Assembly: GCA_020622165.1 (NCBI GenBank)
Contig: JACNMN010000002.1
Location: forward strand, 124,001 to 188,000
DNA: 64,000 nucleotides
From: Boseongicola sp. H5
GTDB taxonomy: Bacteria > Pseudomonadota > Alphaproteobacteria > Rhodobacterales > Rhodobacteraceae
Reading direction: 5' to 3'
The notes beneath the pieces are model-generated. The model did no database searches. It was given only the letters and a program-made list of their open reading frames with translations, and was not told the DNA's origin. Below are positions 1 through 9,115 of the stretch, one piece after another (position 1 is the first letter of the stretch; the number at the start of each line of letters is the position of its first letter). A program made the translations under genes and the position numbers.

Positions 1-1
1 G

Positions 2-1573
2 GACACATGGCCCGATCTGCTTCTGGACGGCTTCGACTACCCCGACCGGCTGAACGCGGCGGTGGAACTGACCGATGTGATGGTGGCGAAGGGGTTTGGC
101 GATCACACCGCGCTGATCGGGAACGGCCGCCGGCGCACCTACAAGGAACTGACCGACTGGACCAACCGTCTGGCCCATGCGCTGGTGGACGATCTGGGCA
201 TCCGGCCCGGCAACCGGGTGCTGATCCGCTCGGCCAACAATCCCGCGATGGTCGCCTGCTGGCTGGCCGCGACCAAGGCGGGCGCGGTGGTGATCAACTC
301 GATGCCGATGCTTCGGGCTGGCGAGCTGAGGTCCTATGTGGAGCTGGCCGAAATCGCGTTTGCGCTTTGCGATACACGGCTGATGGACGAGATGACCGCC
401 TGCGCAAAGGACAGCGCCTTTCTGAAAACCGTCGTGGGGTTCGACGGCACCTCGAACCACGACGCCGAACTGGACCGTCTGGCGCTTGAAAAGCCGGTCC
501 GGTTTCAGGCGGTCGACACGGCGCAGGACGATGTGGCGCTTCTGGGCTTCACCTCCGGTTCCACCGGTGCGCCCAAGGCCACGATGCATTTTCACCGGGA
601 TCTCCTGATCATCGCCGATGGCTACGCGCGCGAGATACTGAATGTCACCGATACCGACGTTTTCATCGGCTCGCCGCCGCTTGCCTTCACCTTCGGCCTG
701 GGCGGGCTCGCGATTTTCCCGCTGCGCTTCGGCGCGGCCGCGACGCTGCTGGAAAACGCCTCTCCGCCCAACATGATCGACATCATCGAGAAATACCGCG
801 CGACGGTCTGTTTCACCGCGCCGACCGCCTATCGCGCGATGATGAAGGCGATGGATGAGGGGGCCGATCTCTCCTCCCTCCGCGCGGCGGTTTCGGCCGG
901 AGAGACCCTGCCCGGCCCGGTTTACGAAGAATGGATGGCCCGAACCGGCAAGCCGATGCTGGACGGGATCGGCGCGACGGAGATGCTGCATATCTTCATC
1001 ACCAACCGGTTCGACGACCATAGACCGGCCTGCACCGGCAGGCCCGTCACTGGCTACGAGGCCAAGGTGATCGGATCTGACGGGCAGGATCTGCCGGCGG
1101 GCGAAATCGGCCGTCTGGCCGTGCGCGGGCCCACCGGCTGCCGCTATCTGCGGGGCGCGCGGCAGGCGGATTACGTGCAGGATGGCTGGAACATCTCGGG
1201 CGACACCTTCGTGATGGATGCCGAGGGCTATTTCCATTTTTCCGCCCGGAATGACGATATCATCCTCTCCTCGGGCTACAACATCGCCGGCCCGGAGGTG
1301 GAGGCGGCCCTTCTGGCCCATGCCGCCGTGGCCGAATGCGCCGTCATCGGTGTGCCGGACGAGGACCGGGGCGAGATCGTGCAGGCCCATGTGGTTCTCT
1401 CCGCGGGCGCGGAGCCCGGGGAGGCCCTGAGCAAGGAGCTTCAGGACCATGTGAAGGCCACGATAGCGCCCTACAAGTATCCCCGCTCGATCGTCTTTGT
1501 CAGCGATCTGCCAAAGACGGAAACCGGCAAGATCCAGCGGTTCCGTCTGCGGCAGACGCGGAATGGCGGGTAG
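2..1573 (+). CDS. Aromatic acyl-CoA ligase (benzoate / 2-aminobenzoate-CoA ligase family), 5' end outside window
   Basis: An AMP-forming ligase that activates an aromatic acid to its CoA thioester. The reading frame is open from the first complete codon, so the N-terminus lies upstream; 523 residues are present and a family member is usually about 540. Visible motifs are the phosphate loop TSGSTGAPK near residue 183, the adenylate motif GIGATEMLHIF near 321, which resembles benzoate- and 2-aminobenzoate-CoA ligases, and the C-terminal lysine motif PKTETGKIQ near 505. It is followed at once by a hot-dog thioesterase and a RidA-like gene. This grouping resembles aerobic CoA-dependent aromatic (anthranilate-type) clusters. 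The exact acid is inferred, not shown. Confidence 0.85.
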   Translation, partial: DTWPDLLLDGFDYPDRLNAAVELTDVMVAKGFGDHTALIGNGRRRTYKELTDWTNRLAHALVDDLGIRPGNRVLIRSANNPAMVACWLAATKAGAVVINSMPMLRAGELRSYVELAEIAFALCDTRLMDEMTACAKDSAFLKTVVGFDGTSNHDAELDRLALEKPVRFQAVDTAQDDVALLGFTSGSTGAPKATMHFHRDLLIIADGYAREILNVTDTDVFIGSPPLAFTFGLGGLAIFPLRFGAAATLLENASPPNMIDIIEKYRATVCFTAPTAYRAMMKAMDEGADLSSLRAAVSAGETLPGPVYEEWMARTGKPMLDGIGATEMLHIFITNRFDDHRPACTGRPVTGYEAKVIGSDGQDLPAGEIGRLAVRGPTGCRYLRGARQADYVQDGWNISGDTFVMDAEGYFHFSARNDDIILSSGYNIAGPEVEAALLAHAAVAECAVIGVPDEDRGEIVQAHVVLSAGAEPGEALSKELQDHVKATIAPYKYPRSIVFVSDLPKTETGKIQRFRLRQTRNGG

Positions 1574-1577
1574 TAAG

Positions 1578-1982
1578 ATGGCTTTTTTGATGCGCCAGAA
1601 AGTGCTCTTCAAGCATTGCGACCCCGCCGGGATCGTCTTTTATCCGCGTTACTTCGAGATGATGAATGACTGCGTGGAGGCGTTCTTCGACCATATCGGC
1701 CATCCGTTCGAAGAACTGCACGCGAAGGCCGCTGTCCCCACCGCGCAGATCGAAACGACCTTCACCGCACCCAGCCACCACGGCGACATGCTGGATATCC
1801 GCCTGGGATGCACCCGGATCGGAACCAGCAGTCTGGGCATCGCGTGGCACGCATCGGCGGACGGAGAGACCCGCTTCACCGCAAGCGCCACGCTTGTGCA
1901 TGTGGGGCAAGACGGGCGGCCCCTGCCGTGGCCGGCCCCGCTCAGAGATACGTTGGAACTGCATTTGGAAGGAGCCGATTAA
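1578..1982 (+). CDS. 4-hydroxybenzoyl-CoA thioesterase family protein
   Basis: A 134-residue single hot-dog-fold thioesterase expected to hydrolyse an aromatic acyl-CoA. Near the N-terminus it has the family signature CDPAGIVFYPRYFEMMND, with the catalytic-type Asp in DPAGIVFYPRYF. The preferred start is ATG 1578, four bases after the ligase stop. An in-frame ATG at 1563 would overlap the ligase and cannot be excluded. The stop overlaps the next start (TAATG), so translation is probably coupled. A role in draining stalled CoA intermediates of the neighbouring aromatic pathway is inferred. Confidence 0.85.
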   Translation: MAFLMRQKVLFKHCDPAGIVFYPRYFEMMNDCVEAFFDHIGHPFEELHAKAAVPTAQIETTFTAPSHHGDMLDIRLGCTRIGTSSLGIAWHASADGETRFTASATLVHVGQDGRPLPWPAPLRDTLELHLEGAD

Positions 1983-2392
1983 TGGCGCACAGGATCATCC
2001 AGCCCGACGGGTGGGCCCCGGCAAAGGGGTATGCCAACGGCGTTCTGGCCGCCGATGGCCGTTTGTCCGTCGCCGGGCAGATCGGCTGGAACCATCAGAA
2101 AGTCTTCGAAACCCATGATTTCATCGGCCAGACGGAACAGGCTCTGAAGAACGTCGCCGCCGTGGTCGAAGCGGCGGGCGGCCGGGTCGAGGATATCACG
2201 AGGCTGACATGGTATGTCACCGACAAGACCGAATATCTCGCCCGCCAGCGCGAGGTGGGGGAAGCCTATCGCCGGGTCCTGGGTCGCCATTTTCCGGCGA
2301 TGACCATGGTCGTGGTCGTCGGGCTGGTCGAAGATGCGGCCCTGGTCGAGATCGAGGCCAGCGCCCTGATCCCGTCCCCGGCAGACGGCTGA
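1982..2392 (+). CDS. RidA family (YjgF/YER057c/UK114) deaminase-like protein
   Basis: A 136-residue protein of the RidA fold. RidA enzymes are trimers that hydrolyse reactive enamine or imine intermediates. The segment with AALVEIEASALIP near the C-terminus and the central TWYVTDKTEYL are typical. I do not see the exact Arg-containing active-site block of archetypal RidA, so it may be a subfamily with a different substrate. It overlaps the thioesterase by one base after a GGAAGGAG ribosome site. In 2-aminobenzoyl-CoA-type operons a RidA-like protein would suit an amino or imino intermediate; that is inference. Confidence 0.85.
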   Translation: MAHRIIQPDGWAPAKGYANGVLAADGRLSVAGQIGWNHQKVFETHDFIGQTEQALKNVAAVVEAAGGRVEDITRLTWYVTDKTEYLARQREVGEAYRRVLGRHFPAMTMVVVVGLVEDAALVEIEASALIPSPADG

Positions 2393-2455
2393 CGTTGAAA
2401 AGGTCCGACCGCCCGGCATGGGGAGGGCCGCGCCGCCCGCCCAAGGGAGACGCGA

Positions 2456-3196
2456 TCAGCCGCGCGGGTCGTCCAGATCGCCGGGAAACCTGCGTGGCAT
2501 GAGCCCGGCCTGAAACCATGTCAGGAAACTGTGGATCGAATAGACCGGCAGCCCGGACTGCCGCCGGATATCCGCCGCATAGGGCACCATGTTCGTGCAT
2601 TCCAGCACGATGGCGCCGGTTTCGGGATGGCGCGCGGTCAGCGTCGCCGCCGCGTCCAGCAAATCCGCGCGGCAGGCCGCGAAGTCAATCTCGGCCTCGT
2701 CGCCCAGCACCGCACGGGTAAACTCGCGCCCTTCATCGGTTCCGATCACGGGCGTGTCGGCAGGGACACCCGCCGCCGCCAGATGCGCGGGGCCGAGCGT
2801 TTCCTTCGAAATCGTCAGGATCGCCACCCGCCTGTCCGGCGGCAATGTCGCCTGCACCATGGGCACCTGCATCAGCGCGGAGGTCGCCACCGGCACACGC
2901 AGTTCCGCGGCCATTTCCCGTTGCAGCAAGGCCAGAAATCCACAATTCGTGGCGATCCCGTCGCATCCCATTTCCACCAGATCCCGCCCCGCGGCAATGA
3001 AGTCCTCCAGCCGCGACCGGGGGTCGCCGCGCACCACATTGTCCGGCGTGGCCCCCCGCACCACGCGGTACTGCACCGGAAAGGGCCAGCTCAGCGCATT
3101 GCCGATATCGCCGGGGATGCGCGGAAACCGCGTCTCCAGCATCAACACCCCGACCGAGGCGCCATAAACGGTTTTGCCACCCGGTGTCTTCCGCAT
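2456..3196 (-). CDS. Aspartate/glutamate (hydantoin) racemase superfamily protein
   Basis: 246 residues of the Asp/Glu racemase superfamily, whose members include racemases, maleate isomerase and arylmalonate decarboxylase. Both expected catalytic cysteines are visible, in GIATNCGFL near residue 85 and in VLECTNM near 200. It therefore looks like a two-Cys racemase or isomerase rather than a one-Cys decarboxylase. It starts three bases after the GntR regulator gene and is probably co-transcribed with it. The substrate is unknown; the ThDP enzyme across the divergent promoter suggests a small carboxylic or amino acid. Confidence 0.8.
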   Translation of the reverse strand: MRKTPGGKTVYGASVGVLMLETRFPRIPGDIGNALSWPFPVQYRVVRGATPDNVVRGDPRSRLEDFIAAGRDLVEMGCDGIATNCGFLALLQREMAAELRVPVATSALMQVPMVQATLPPDRRVAILTISKETLGPAHLAAAGVPADTPVIGTDEGREFTRAVLGDEAEIDFAACRADLLDAAATLTARHPETGAIVLECTNMVPYAADIRRQSGLPVYSIHSFLTWFQAGLMPRRFPGDLDDPRG

Positions 3197-3199
3197 CGC

Positions 3200-3874
3200 T
3201 CAGCCCGCCTGCACGTAGATATGGGAAAAGGCATCGCGGACCGCTTGGGTCGCATCCTCCTTGCGCATCTCGATATGGGCGCGCAGTTCGGCCAGAAGCA
3301 GGTCCTGATCCCGCGCGATCAAGGCCCCCAGAATGGTCCGGTGCGCGCCCATGCGCCCCGGCCTGCCATCCTCCATCTTCAGCCCCATCATCCGCACGTA
3401 GCGGATGCGACCGTTGATATTCTCCAGCATCCGTTCCAGCTCCGCATTGCCCGACAGGCGCACCAGCGCCATATGAAATGCCTCGTCCATCTCCAGCAAT
3501 GCCAGACGATCGGTCGTCCGCTCGTAAAGCGGCTCGGCCCGGTCCAGATCGTCGGCCAGTTGCGCGATGGCGGCGGGGCTGGCGCGGTTCACCGCGTGGC
3601 GCATCGCCTCGCATTCGATGGCCGCGCGCGCCTCGTAAAGATCCATGATCCGTTCGGGCGTGAGCGAGCGGCAGAAAAACCCCTGCCCGCCCGTAAAGGT
3701 CAGATATCCCTCCGACACAAGGCGGTTCAGCGCCTCGCGCAGCGGTGTGCGGCTGACCGACAGGCGCTTGGCCATCTCGCCCTCCCGGATACGCTCATCG
3801 GGTTTGATCCGGAATTCCGCCGCCATCCGGCGCAGCTGCGCGGTGAGACGGTCGACATGGCTTTCGGTCATCAT
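3200..3874 (-). CDS. GntR family transcriptional regulator (FCD/FadR subfamily)
   Basis: 224 residues. The winged helix-turn-helix at about 20-80 includes LSVSRTPLREALNRLVSEGYL, and an all-helical FCD ligand domain follows (about 90-215). FCD domains usually bind a carboxylic acid through a metal. The start at 3874 is chosen over longer options because a GGAGGAG site lies four bases upstream. It is divergent from the ThDP enzyme gene, with a shared 107-base intergenic region containing two inverted repeats. It probably regulates itself, the racemase-like gene and the ThDP gene. Confidence 0.88.
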   Translation of the reverse strand: MMTESHVDRLTAQLRRMAAEFRIKPDERIREGEMAKRLSVSRTPLREALNRLVSEGYLTFTGGQGFFCRSLTPERIMDLYEARAAIECEAMRHAVNRASPAAIAQLADDLDRAEPLYERTTDRLALLEMDEAFHMALVRLSGNAELERMLENINGRIRYVRMMGLKMEDGRPGRMGAHRTILGALIARDQDLLLAELRAHIEMRKEDATQAVRDAFSHIYVQAG

Positions 3875-3911
3875 CGGCTCCTCCGAAAACGTCGGTGCAG
3901 GATGATATTTC

Positions 3912-3948
3912 ATCTTGAGTATTGCAAGATATTTTATGCTGTATACAG
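3912..3948. promoter_or_regulatory. Divergent regulatory region with two inverted repeats between GntR and ThDP genes
   Basis: An AT-rich stretch holds ATCTTG-N7-CAAGAT (3912-3930) and a perfect 10-bp palindrome CTGTATACAG (3939-3948). The TGTATACA core resembles operators of FCD-type GntR regulators, so the adjacent regulator is the natural candidate ligand. This is seen in sequence; binding is inferred. Confidence 0.55.
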
Positions 3949-3981
3949 AATGAAATGCAGGCTGGAAGGGGGACGTGTGCC

Positions 3982-5673
3982 ATGACCAACACAATGAACG
4001 GGGCCGAAGCACTGGTTGCGATGCTGAAGGCGCATGACGTCCAGCATATCTTCGGCCTTTGCGGCGACACGTCCCTGCCCTTTTACGATGCGATGCGATC
4101 CCATGGCGGCGCCATCACCCATGTGCTGACCCGCGACGAACGCTCCGCCACATACATGGCCGATGCCTATTCCCGCGTGACCGGCCGCCCCGGTGTGGCC
4201 GAAGGGCCCTCCGGCGGCGGCGCCACCTATATCCTGCCGGGGCTGATCGAGGCGTCGGAAAGCTCCTACGCGGTGCTGGGCATCACCACGGATATCTCCG
4301 TCGGCAGCTACGGGAAGTATCCGCTGACCGAGGTCGATCAGGCCGCACTGATGCGGCCCCTGACCAAATGGAACACGGTGATCGTGCAGGCCGCCCATAT
4401 TCCCCGCATGCTGCGCGCCGCCTTCCGCGCCATGACCACGGGCCGGGCCGGGGCGGCGCATCTGGGCCTGCCCTATGACATCCAGTACGATCCGGTGGAC
4501 CCGGCCGATATCTGGGCCGATCCGAAACATCGAAGCTACCCGGCCTATCCGCAAGCCCCTGAACCCGTCGCCGTCGACGCGGCGATGGAGGCGATCCTGT
4601 CCGCGAAATCCCCGCTGATCGTGTGCGGCGGCGGGGTGGTGATTGCGGGCGCCATGGCGGAACTGGCCCGGCTCGCCGCCCGGCTGGACATTCCGGTCGC
4701 CACCTCGATCTCGGGCCAGGGCGCGCTGGCCGACTCGCATCCGCAATCTCTGGGCGTGGTCGGCTCGAACGGCGGCACGGACGAGACGTGGGAGGCGATG
4801 GAGGGGGCCGATCTGGTCGTCTTCATGGGCTGCCGCGCGGGCTCCACCACGACCGCCAGATGGGAGGCCCCGAAACCCGGCGCGCGGATCGTGCATTTCG
4901 ACAATGACCCGATGGTGATCGGCGCGAATTACCGGACAGAGGTGGGCGTGGTGGGCGATCTGCGCCTGTCGCTCGCGGCGTTGAATGCCGCACTCGACAA
5001 ACGCCGGCAGGGTCTGGCGACATTTGGCGGGGCCAAGGCGGTGGCCCATCTCAAGGGTCGGAAATTCGCGTGGTTCGATGCGCTTGCCAAAAGCTCGCAG
5101 GCGCCCATCCGCCCCGAACGCGTGGTCGCAACGCTGAACCGCCTGCTGCCGGAGGATGCCACCATCCTGTCAGATCCGGGCACCAGTTGCCCGTATTTTT
5201 CCGCCTATTACCAACAGCCTCTGGCGGGCCGCTTCTTCATCACCAACCGTGCCCACGGCGCTCTGGGCTATGCGTTGTCCGCGTCTCTTGGTGCGTGGTA
5301 CGGGCGGCCCTCTTCCAAGACCGTGGCCCTGATGGGCGACGGCTCCTTCGGCTTCACCTGCGGCGAGTTGGAGACCGTGACCCGTGCCGGCGCGAACATC
5401 ACCTATATCGTGTTTTCCAATTCCAATTTCGGCTGGATCAAGGCCAGCCAGATGGCCGACAAGGGCGCGCGTTACTACAATGTGGATTTCGGGCGTGTCG
5501 ATCACGCCGCCGTGGCCGCCGCCTATGGGGTGAAATCCTGGCGGGTGGAGGACCCCGACAAGCTGGATACCGTATTGAAAGAGGCGATTGCCCATGACGG
5601 CCCGACACTGGTCGACGTGATCTCGCAACCGTTGGAGGAGGCCGCCGCCCCGGTCCGCCGCTGGATGGGTTAG
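3982..5673 (+). CDS. Thiamine-diphosphate-dependent enzyme (acetolactate synthase-like)
   Basis: 563 residues with the three-domain ThDP decarboxylase/carboligase layout. The N-terminal pyrimidine-binding domain carries the activating Glu (about E53, in TRDERSATYMADAY). The central domain has a Rossmann-like segment (LIVCGGGVVIAGAM). The C-terminal domain has the Mg/ThDP motif starting GDGSFGF near residue 453 and ending at SNSNFGW. ATG 3982 is chosen because GGAAGGGGG precedes it; an upstream in-frame extension to 3922 would run through the operator region. It is not clearly an acetolactate synthase, since no small-subunit gene is present and the context is catabolic. The reaction is unknown. 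Confidence 0.82.
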   Translation: MTNTMNGAEALVAMLKAHDVQHIFGLCGDTSLPFYDAMRSHGGAITHVLTRDERSATYMADAYSRVTGRPGVAEGPSGGGATYILPGLIEASESSYAVLGITTDISVGSYGKYPLTEVDQAALMRPLTKWNTVIVQAAHIPRMLRAAFRAMTTGRAGAAHLGLPYDIQYDPVDPADIWADPKHRSYPAYPQAPEPVAVDAAMEAILSAKSPLIVCGGGVVIAGAMAELARLAARLDIPVATSISGQGALADSHPQSLGVVGSNGGTDETWEAMEGADLVVFMGCRAGSTTTARWEAPKPGARIVHFDNDPMVIGANYRTEVGVVGDLRLSLAALNAALDKRRQGLATFGGAKAVAHLKGRKFAWFDALAKSSQAPIRPERVVATLNRLLPEDATILSDPGTSCPYFSAYYQQPLAGRFFITNRAHGALGYALSASLGAWYGRPSSKTVALMGDGSFGFTCGELETVTRAGANITYIVFSNSNFGWIKASQMADKGARYYNVDFGRVDHAAVAAAYGVKSWRVEDPDKLDTVLKEAIAHDGPTLVDVISQPLEEAAAPVRRWMG

Positions 5674-5677
5674 GCGC

Positions 5678-6592
5678 CTAGCCCGCGGCCGGTTCCGGCG
5701 CGGCCGCATAGGGCGCAAGCTCGGCCAGCAGAAGTGTCAGGAACTCCTGTCCAAGCGCGGAAAGCGGCCTTGCGCGCGAGGTGATGACCACCAGATCCAT
5801 CATGATGCGCGGACGGAAAGGGCGGGTCACGAACCCGCCACCCTCGTCGAAATCCAGCGCGAACGGGTCCAGCATGGCAACGCCCATCCCCTCTTTCACG
5901 AAGCTGAGCTTGTTCTTGAACAGATGCGTGTGGATGCGTGTCCGCCACGGCACGCCTGCGGTATGAAACGCCTCCCGCGTGCGGCGATGGGTCATGTGAT
6001 CGGGGCCCATGACGATGAAGGGCTCCCCCTCCATCAACGCGGGCGTCAAGACCGCGTGCCGGGCCAGCGGATTATCCTCATGCATCGCCACCAGGGTTTC
6101 GACGGCCAGCGGGTGATGCTCGAACGCGTCGTAGAGCAGAGGCATTTCGGAAATACCGATCTCGAACAGGCCCGCCATGACCCATTCCTGGATCTTGGAG
6201 GAGTATTGCGACTGGAACGAGATCGACATGTCCGGCCGGGTCTGCGCGAACCGGGCGATCAGCTTCGGCATGAACCCGAAGGACAGCGCGTGTTGGGAGG
6301 CGACCTGAAGCTGCCCGCCCTGCTTGTTCTGCAGATCGACCACCGCTTGGGAGACATGGTCCAGCCCGCGCACGACCGTATCGACCTCCTGATACAGGAC
6401 GCCGGCCTCCGGCGTCGGGATCAGCCGGCCCTTGACCCGCTCGAACAGACGGAACCGGGTTTCGCGCTCAAGCTGCGCCAGAAGATTGGAAATGCCGGGC
6501 TGCGAGATGCCCAGTAGCGCCGCCGCGCCCGTTACCGTGCCGGTTTCGTAGATTGCGTGGAAGGCCTGAAGCTGGCGAAATCGAATGGACAT
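5678..6592 (-). CDS. LysR family transcriptional regulator
   Basis: 304 residues. The N-terminal winged helix-turn-helix (residues 1-60) includes GTVTGAAALLGISQPGISN, and a periplasmic-binding-protein-like effector domain follows. It starts at ATG 6592; a GTG two codons upstream is possible and no strong ribosome site distinguishes them. It is divergent from the enolase-superfamily gene and converges on the ThDP gene. LysR proteins typically activate the divergent operon with a pathway intermediate as inducer, so the 6688-12976 operon is the likely target. Confidence 0.9.
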   Translation of the reverse strand: MSIRFRQLQAFHAIYETGTVTGAAALLGISQPGISNLLAQLERETRFRLFERVKGRLIPTPEAGVLYQEVDTVVRGLDHVSQAVVDLQNKQGGQLQVASQHALSFGFMPKLIARFAQTRPDMSISFQSQYSSKIQEWVMAGLFEIGISEMPLLYDAFEHHPLAVETLVAMHEDNPLARHAVLTPALMEGEPFIVMGPDHMTHRRTREAFHTAGVPWRTRIHTHLFKNKLSFVKEGMGVAMLDPFALDFDEGGGFVTRPFRPRIMMDLVVITSRARPLSALGQEFLTLLLAELAPYAAAPEPAAG

Positions 6593-6604
6593 AACCACAT
6601 GCGT

Positions 6605-6647
6605 ATCATTTTTTATGATGAGTTTACCACAATTTCGTATTTGAAAT
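6605..6647. promoter_or_regulatory. Putative LysR binding sites (two T-N11-A inverted repeats)
   Basis: ATCAT-N5-ATGAT at 6605-6619 and ATTTC-N6-GAAAT at 6632-6647 both fit the T-N11-A pattern of LysR operators. They lie between the divergent LysR gene and the enolase-superfamily operon, in an AT-rich segment that contrasts with the GC-rich genes. Confidence 0.5.
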
Positions 6648-6687
6648 GATGATCCCGCATTGGCACGGTTTTGCCGCAGGGGGATGC

Positions 6688-7824
6688 ATGACGGACCAGA
6701 CCCAGATCATCACGGACTTTGCCCTTTGGCATCTGTCCTTGCCGGTGAACGCGCGGCGCGACCACGGCATCGGCTCGGTCGAACACGCGATCGAGATCGT
6801 CGTGCTGCGGCTTGGCGCAGAAGGCGGCCAATACGGGTATGGGGAGGCCTCCCCCTGGGTCGTCTTCACCGGTTCGGCCGAAGCGTCATTCGCCGCGCTG
6901 GACCGCTACATCCGCCCGCTTGTCATCGGGCGGCCGGTGGGCGCACATCCCGCGATCATGGCCGAGGCGCAGGCCGCCGTCGCCCATTGTACCGAGGCCA
7001 AGGCCGCGCTGGACACGGCGCTTTACGATTTGCGCGCGCGGATCGCGGGCGTTCCGGTCTGGGCGCTGCTTGGCGGGCGCGCAAGGGATCGCATCCCGCT
7101 CTCCTGCTCCATTGCCGATCCGGATTTCGACAAGGACCTGCGACTGATGGAACGGCTTCGCGATGACGGGGTCCGGATCATCAAGCTCAAGGCGGGCTTC
7201 AGGGATCACGCCTTCGACATTCTGCGGCTGGAACGGCTGCGCAAGGATTTCCCCGAGTTCGATATCCGCGTGGATTACAATCAGGGGCTGCATCACGACA
7301 CGGCGATGGCCTGCCTGCGCGATGTCGCCGGGTTCCGGCCCGGTTTCATCGAACAGCCCGTCAAGGCGCATCTGCGCGATCTGATGGCCCGCCTGAGGGA
7401 CGCAATCGATGTGCCGCTTCTGGCCGATGAGTCCGTCTTCGGGCCCGAAGACATGATGCAAGCCGCCGCCCTCGGGCTGGCCGATGGCGTGTCGGTCAAG
7501 ATCATGAAATCGGGCGGGCTGGCCCGTGCCCAGACGGTGGCGCGCATGGCGCAATCCGTCGGCATGTCGGCCTATGGCGGCGACATGTTCGAAAGCGGCC
7601 TCGCCCACCTTGCCGGCACCCACATGATCGCGGCGACACCCGAGATTACCCTTGGATGCGAGTTCTATCAGGCCAGCTATTTCCTCAGGGAGGATATACT
7701 CTCCACGCCCTTCGCGGTCGAAGACGGGCAGGTGGTGGTGCCCGATACCCCGGGTCTGGGCGCGGATGTGGACCCTGACGCGCTGGCCCGGTTTTCGATC
7801 AATCGCTCGGGGCTGGCCGCATGA
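6688..7824 (+). CDS. Enolase-superfamily enzyme (mandelate racemase / muconate lactonizing type)
   Basis: 378 residues with an N-terminal capping domain and a C-terminal (beta/alpha)7-beta barrel. The MLE-subgroup catalytic residues are present: KxK in KLKAG near 166-168, metal ligands in RVDYNQG (about 195), EQPV (about 222) and ADES (about 247), and the second acid/base lysine in KIMKSGG (about 271). Known reactions of this subgroup are cycloisomerisation and amino acid or dipeptide epimerisation. The start is ATG 6688, preceded by CAGGGGG. The stop overlaps the FAD oxidoreductase start (ATGA), consistent with sequential steps. Substrate not identified. Confidence 0.88.
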   Translation: MTDQTQIITDFALWHLSLPVNARRDHGIGSVEHAIEIVVLRLGAEGGQYGYGEASPWVVFTGSAEASFAALDRYIRPLVIGRPVGAHPAIMAEAQAAVAHCTEAKAALDTALYDLRARIAGVPVWALLGGRARDRIPLSCSIADPDFDKDLRLMERLRDDGVRIIKLKAGFRDHAFDILRLERLRKDFPEFDIRVDYNQGLHHDTAMACLRDVAGFRPGFIEQPVKAHLRDLMARLRDAIDVPLLADESVFGPEDMMQAAALGLADGVSVKIMKSGGLARAQTVARMAQSVGMSAYGGDMFESGLAHLAGTHMIAATPEITLGCEFYQASYFLREDILSTPFAVEDGQVVVPDTPGLGADVDPDALARFSINRSGLAA

Positions 7825-9068
7825 CCGCGGAGGCGCACACGATTGTCGTCGGCGCGGGTATCGTCGGCGTTTCCACCGCGATCTGGCTGCGCCGCGCGGG
7901 TGTTCAGGTGACCCTGCTGGACCGGGACGCACCGGGGCAAGGCACCTCGTACGGAAATGCCGGTGTGCTGGCCAATTGCTCGATGGTGCCGGTGACGGTG
8001 CCGGGGCTGATCCGGAAGGGCCCGCGATATGCGCTCGATCCTAATTTTCCGCTGTTTCTGCGCTGGTCCTACCTGCCGAAACTGTTACCCTGGCTGCTGA
8101 AGTATCTGGCCCATGCCAATGACGCGGATACCCGCCGCATCGCCCATGGGCTGACCCCGATCGTCGGCGACGGGGCCGATCAGCACAAGGCGCTGAGCGC
8201 GGGGACGGGCGCGGCGGACTGGGTGGTGGAGAGCGATTACACCTTCGCCTATGCAACCCGTGCCGCGTTCGACGCCGACAGCTATGTCTGGGACCTGCGC
8301 CGCGAGGCCGGGTTCGAACCCGAGATACTCGAAGGTGAAGCCGCCCGCGACTACGAGCCCAATCTGGGCCCCGCCGTCGATTGCCTTGCGGTGATGAAGG
8401 ACCATGGTTTCATCCGCGATCCCGGTGGTTATGTCATGGCGCTGGCAGAGGAGTTTCAGCGGCTCGGCGGCACGTTCCGCAAGGCCGATGTCAGGGATTT
8501 CAGCTTTGCGGACGGCAAGGTCCGTGCGGTCGAAACCACGACCGGCGCGATCCCCTGCACCGATGTGGTCCTGGCCACCGGCGTCTGGTCGAAACCGCTG
8601 ATGAAAAGACTGGGGCTGACGATCCCGCTGGAAAGCGAACGCGGCTATCACGTAGTCTACGAGGGCGCGACGGGTGGTCCGGCGATGCCGATCATGGTGG
8701 CGGCGGGCAAATTCGTGGCGACGCCCATGGCGGCGGGTCTCAGATGTGCCGGCGTGGTGGAATTCGGCGGGCTGGAGGCCGGGCCTTCCGCCGCGCCCTT
8801 TGCCCTTCTGCGCCGGGAGGTGGCGAAAGCCTTCCCCCGGTTGCAGGCCAAGGCCGAGGTGGAATGGCAAGGCCATCGCCCGGCCCCTGCGGACAGCCTG
8901 CCCCTGATCGGGCAGGTCGGTGGCACCGGCGTCTATGTCGGGTTCGGCCACCATCATATCGGCCTGACGGGCGGGCCGAAAACCGGGCGTCTGCTGGCGC
9001 AGCTGATGACGGGACAAAAGCCCAATCTGGACATGGCGCCCTATGATCCAGCACGGTTCGCCTCATGA
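7821..9068 (+). CDS. FAD-dependent oxidoreductase (DAO / D-amino-acid dehydrogenase family)
   Basis: 415 residues. An N-terminal Rossmann motif [19 protein letters not shown] binds FAD, and the C-terminal [19 protein letters not shown] segment matches D-amino-acid dehydrogenases (DadA-like). Such enzymes oxidise amino acids or N-substituted amines. Translationally coupled to the enolase-family gene and followed by a TRAP transporter. An epimerase plus a D-amino-acid-type oxidase suggests use of an amino acid or N-methylated amino acid, but this is inference. Confidence 0.85.
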   Translation: MTAEAHTIVVGAGIVGVSTAIWLRRAGVQVTLLDRDAPGQGTSYGNAGVLANCSMVPVTVPGLIRKGPRYALDPNFPLFLRWSYLPKLLPWLLKYLAHANDADTRRIAHGLTPIVGDGADQHKALSAGTGAADWVVESDYTFAYATRAAFDADSYVWDLRREAGFEPEILEGEAARDYEPNLGPAVDCLAVMKDHGFIRDPGGYVMALAEEFQRLGGTFRKADVRDFSFADGKVRAVETTTGAIPCTDVVLATGVWSKPLMKRLGLTIPLESERGYHVVYEGATGGPAMPIMVAAGKFVATPMAAGLRCAGVVEFGGLEAGPSAAPFALLRREVAKAFPRLQAKAEVEWQGHRPAPADSLPLIGQVGGTGVYVGFGHHHIGLTGGPKTGRLLAQLMTGQKPNLDMAPYDPARFAS

Positions 9069-9115
9069 CGCACCACAACAAAACCAAAAAATCACTCAAC
9101 AAGGAGAGACGAGAG

